A stretch of 64,000 nucleotides of DNA, from the NCBI GenBank assembly GCA_033002965.1, contig JAURVB010003418.1, positions 1 through 64,000 on the forward strand, given 5' to 3'. Made by a program: the position numbers and the translations under genes. The stretch comes from Piper betle (taxonomy: Eukaryota; Streptophyta; Magnoliopsida; Piperales; Piperaceae). The notes under the pieces were generated by a model. The model was not told the DNA's origin. It made no database searches and was given only the letters and a program-made list of their open reading frames with translations. Below, in pieces: positions 61,290-64,000 of the stretch (its first letter is position 1; each line of letters starts with the position of its first letter).

Positions 61290-61309
61290 TATCTCCAAGT
61301 TGGGGAGAT
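61290..61309 (+). other. Polypurine tract of family B element
   Basis: CTCCAAGTTGGGGAGAT stands directly before the LTR start TGTAAAGATCG. GGGGAGA is the likely purine primer. Confidence 0.7.
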
Positions 61310-63125
61310 TGTAAAGATCGTGAGAAAAAAAATTTTTTTTTGACGGGGATGCGGTCCGGAAAGGACTGAACGTGTTATATTCTTTATCCGGTTAATTATT
61401 ATATTTTATTATTTACCCATTTATTTACCCGGTTGCCCGGTTAAGTGAAGTACAGGTGAATCGATATGATTGGTCATCACGATTATTATGATCATTAGTC
61501 GACCGATCATGGTTCGACAGAAGGTCAAACCCCTGGTCTTGGGTGGGTGACGACTTGGTGAGTGAGAGGATAAGGGAGAACAAACTTTAGCCAAGTGATA
61601 CCTATTCATGAATGGGCGGTAGGGTAGGGTGTAAGAATTTAATTAAGGGATTCGTTGAGTTGTATATATATGTAGTTGTGAAGATTGTGGGAAATCCTTT
61701 TCCCTAGCCGTCCACTCCTTGTCTCCTCTCCGTCCTAGGCACCCTCCTCATTGATGCGTGAGTATCTCGCCCTTTTCTTATTTCTTTTACATTAAGACTC
61801 TTGCATGCATGGTTTTGATGGTAAGGTTGTTGGGTTGATGACGTTCTTCACATCTTGTTTTCCCACGTTTTTTTTGTTTGGGAAGAAGGTTGCATGTTGG
61901 CCTGATCGCCACCATCTCCTTCCCGTCTCCCCTAGTTTTCCTTGCCCTCGGCTTGTGTTTTGGAGTGTTTTCTGCGGTGCCTGGCTGAATTGCAGGATTC
62001 CCCTTTTCTTATTTCTCAAGTAGGCATGTGGTTCAGTCGGTGGCTTCCAAATCAGGTCGTGCATGTAGCAATGCCTGATTGTTTTTTTTGTTGGAGATGC
62101 CTGGCTGAATTGCAGGATTCCTAGCATCTTATGCATGGGGTCTCGTAGATTCTGGTTGCATGAATGCTGGGGTTTCTTTGGGTCGTTTGGTTGTTTTGTT
62201 GAGGGCGTGTTGATATGTTCTAGTTGCTGCCCCTCGAGATGATGAAGGCGTCATGAGTTGCACTGCTGGTTTGTGGTTGATCGTCCTTTCTGTATAGTAT
62301 GCTTGTTGTGTCTAGGGTTGCTAGTTTCTTCTTTTGTTCGGGAAACGTCGTAGTACCTGTTATTGCTGGTTGTAGTGGTATAATTCAAGTAACTTAGGGA
62401 TTTGGATGAATAATAATTGCTAAGTTATATATATGTAATGCACATAGTTATTGGCGTAAATAAAAACTTGGGAAATCCATGAGTAATATAATCACTGTAG
62501 TAATTAATTGGTGATAAGTAATTCGTGTACTATAAATTATTGTGTCGGATGGTTATAAGTAATTGATAAAATAAAAATTTTACCTTTACCATATTAAATT
62601 TAATATTGGGTAAACAAAGTGATTATTTTAATAACGAGTCAGTAATATAGAAAATGAGTTATTAAACTATAGTCGGGTAGAAATCACTTGCGTCGAACCA
62701 AAATATCATAATGAAAATAAATAAAGTTCGAAACTTTATAGATTCGAATAAATTAAAATAATTGTATTAATAATATTTATGAATTAAAATAATACAAATT
62801 ATTTTAAATCATTTGATTGAATAACTTAATTAATTAAATTGCTCTAAATAATAGTAGTGATTAAAAATTATAACCATCAACTAAATCATCTAGATAGGGG
62901 TTAAGTAATTATTACCACAAAGGAAAATTAAATACTTGTCTATTAGTAATAATTATTTTATCAACGGTTAGGAATTAATTATGATTTAGATAATTAATTT
63001 AAAATGTAAAGTAGGACTTAAATGATTATATCATATGAATAATTAATTATCTCACTAGATTTATTGAGAATTTAATATTTAATATTTTTGAATTATTACA
63101 TGATATGTTGTCAAAATTTTAATAA

Positions 63126-63163
<38 letters not shown>

Positions 63164-63234
63164 TATTTAGTTGCATGCATTTCTACTCTAATAAATTTAT
63201 ACTTATGTATAATTTTATATTCTCGTTCATATTA

Positions 63235-63560
63235 GGATCATTGATCGCAATTGCAAGTTCGAAATATCCACGTCCGTATAATCTTTTGAAATGTTGTATT
63301 TTCCCTTATTGGCAGCCCTGGTCGGCCTGAGCCTAGATTTGACCACCATGCCCTGAGTGCAACTGGGGTTAAGGAATTGACTCAGTCTTACAATGTTGGA
63401 TTGTCCGTATAATTATTTGAAATGTTGTATAGTCCATATAATCATTTGAAATGTTGTACTTTCCCTTGTTGGCAGCCCTGGTCGGCCTAAGCCCAAATTC
63501 GACCACCATGAGCTGTAACGCAATCGAGGTCAACGAATTAACTCAGTCCGACACGGGGCC
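63235..63560. repeat. Tandem duplication in family B LTR
   Basis: TTGGCAGCCCTGGTCGGCCT occurs at 63310 and at 63470, each followed by a GACCACCATG block and a GACTCAGTC or ACTCAGTCC block. The unit is about 160 bp. Confidence 0.85.
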
Positions 63561-63579
63561 GCACATTTAAAATTACTAT

Positions 63580-63745
63580 GTGTGTCCGTATAATTATTTG
63601 AAATGTTCCATTGTTCGTATAATTATTTGAAATGTTGTATTGTCTGTATAATTATTTGAAATGTTGTATTTTCCAAAACTAGTATAATTATATAAAATGT
63701 TGTATTTCTCCAAACTAGTATAACTATATGAAATGTTGTATTTTC
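63580..63745. repeat. About 30-bp tandem repeat in family B LTR
   Basis: Five units of the form GTATAATTATTTGAAATGTT, the last two diverged to ACTAGTATAACTATATGAAA. Confidence 0.9.
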
Positions 63746-63769
63746 CCAAACCGATAGCTTTGTTGGCAC

Positions 63770-64000
63770 TAATCTTAAAATGAATTTGGAGACCAACTAA
63801 TCTCAGAATGAGCAGGAAAACAATTTCTAATATCAGAATGAACTGGGAGATCATGATTGATCTCAAAATGAATTGGGGGACCACCTAATTTCAGAATGAG
63901 CTGGGAGACAATTTCTAATCTCAAAATGAACTGGGAGACCATGACTAATCTCAAAATGAATTGGGAGACCACCTCATCTCAGAATGAGCAGGAGGACAAT
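63770..64000. repeat. About 31-bp tandem repeat, ancestor-like of the minisatellite
   Basis: Seven or so diverged units based on ATCTCAGAATGARCTGGGAG, running to the window edge. Single units of the same type lie at 2619-2700 beside the 30-bp minisatellite, so that array appears to have grown from this native repeat. Confidence 0.85.

Larger units (their letters stand above)
61310..64000 (+). mobile_element. Family B 3' LTR, continuing past the window
   Basis: Starts TGTAAAGATCGTGAG after the purine tract and runs at least 2.69 kb to the window edge. It matches 22790-22896 (first 106 bp), 1560-1880 and 21960-20880 (inverted). From the distal part seen at 20315-20880 I estimate about 0.6 kb more beyond the window, so an LTR of over 3 kb. 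It contains a TA run (63129-63158) and three sets of tandem repeats. Confidence 0.88.

Overview
The window is nuclear DNA of a flowering plant. The evidence is one multi-exon gene with GT-AG introns, plant Ty1/copia and Ty3/gypsy chromovirus elements, initiator-tRNA-Met primer sites, and heavy nesting of LTR retrotransposons with long AT-rich spacers. I cannot name the species. The large introns and the dense layers of transposons suggest a medium to large genome.

One host gene looks functional: a DEAD-box RNA helicase of the RH29/Dbp10 type on the minus strand. I could rebuild 13 exons between 36221 and 27419 that join in frame to about 823 residues. Its eleventh intron carries a bounded 2.5 kb LTR element in the same orientation. 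Tail to tail with it, at 26352-26747 (+), lies a broken ARM-repeat remnant resembling the C-terminus of plant U-box E3 ligases.

The rest is almost all retrotransposon. I use these names. Family A has LTRs of about 3 kb (TGTAAAACC...GGGTGTTACA) with a GC-rich island. Family B is a Tekay/Del-like chromovirus with LTRs over 2.7 kb. Repeat C is an unclassified repeat. Family D has 3 kb LTRs with a non-coding interior, like a LARD. Family E has 3.6 kb LTRs related to A and D. Layout: 1-9486 is repeat C broken by A, with a B solo LTR inside A; 9487-14363 is a D LTR split by an A solo LTR; 15996-24832 is a Ty1/copia element holding an A solo LTR and a scrambled B piece; 27419-36221 is the helicase gene; 37073-42794 holds A fragments, a palindromic array and another A solo LTR; 42795-52281 is a D element with a small TRIM-like element inside; 52282-60182 is E sequence including a solo LTR; 60183-64000 is the 3' end of a B element.

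No transposon here has an intact gag-pol gene. Six insertions keep perfect 5-bp target duplications or nearly so, and most are solo LTRs, so LTR-LTR recombination has been active. The most interesting signal is a short module shared by the otherwise diverged A, D and E LTRs. It is a hairpin whose pairing survives base changes, followed by a conserved GACG-TTTT-TATATGTAGGT segment that could be an RNA structure or a 3' splice site.
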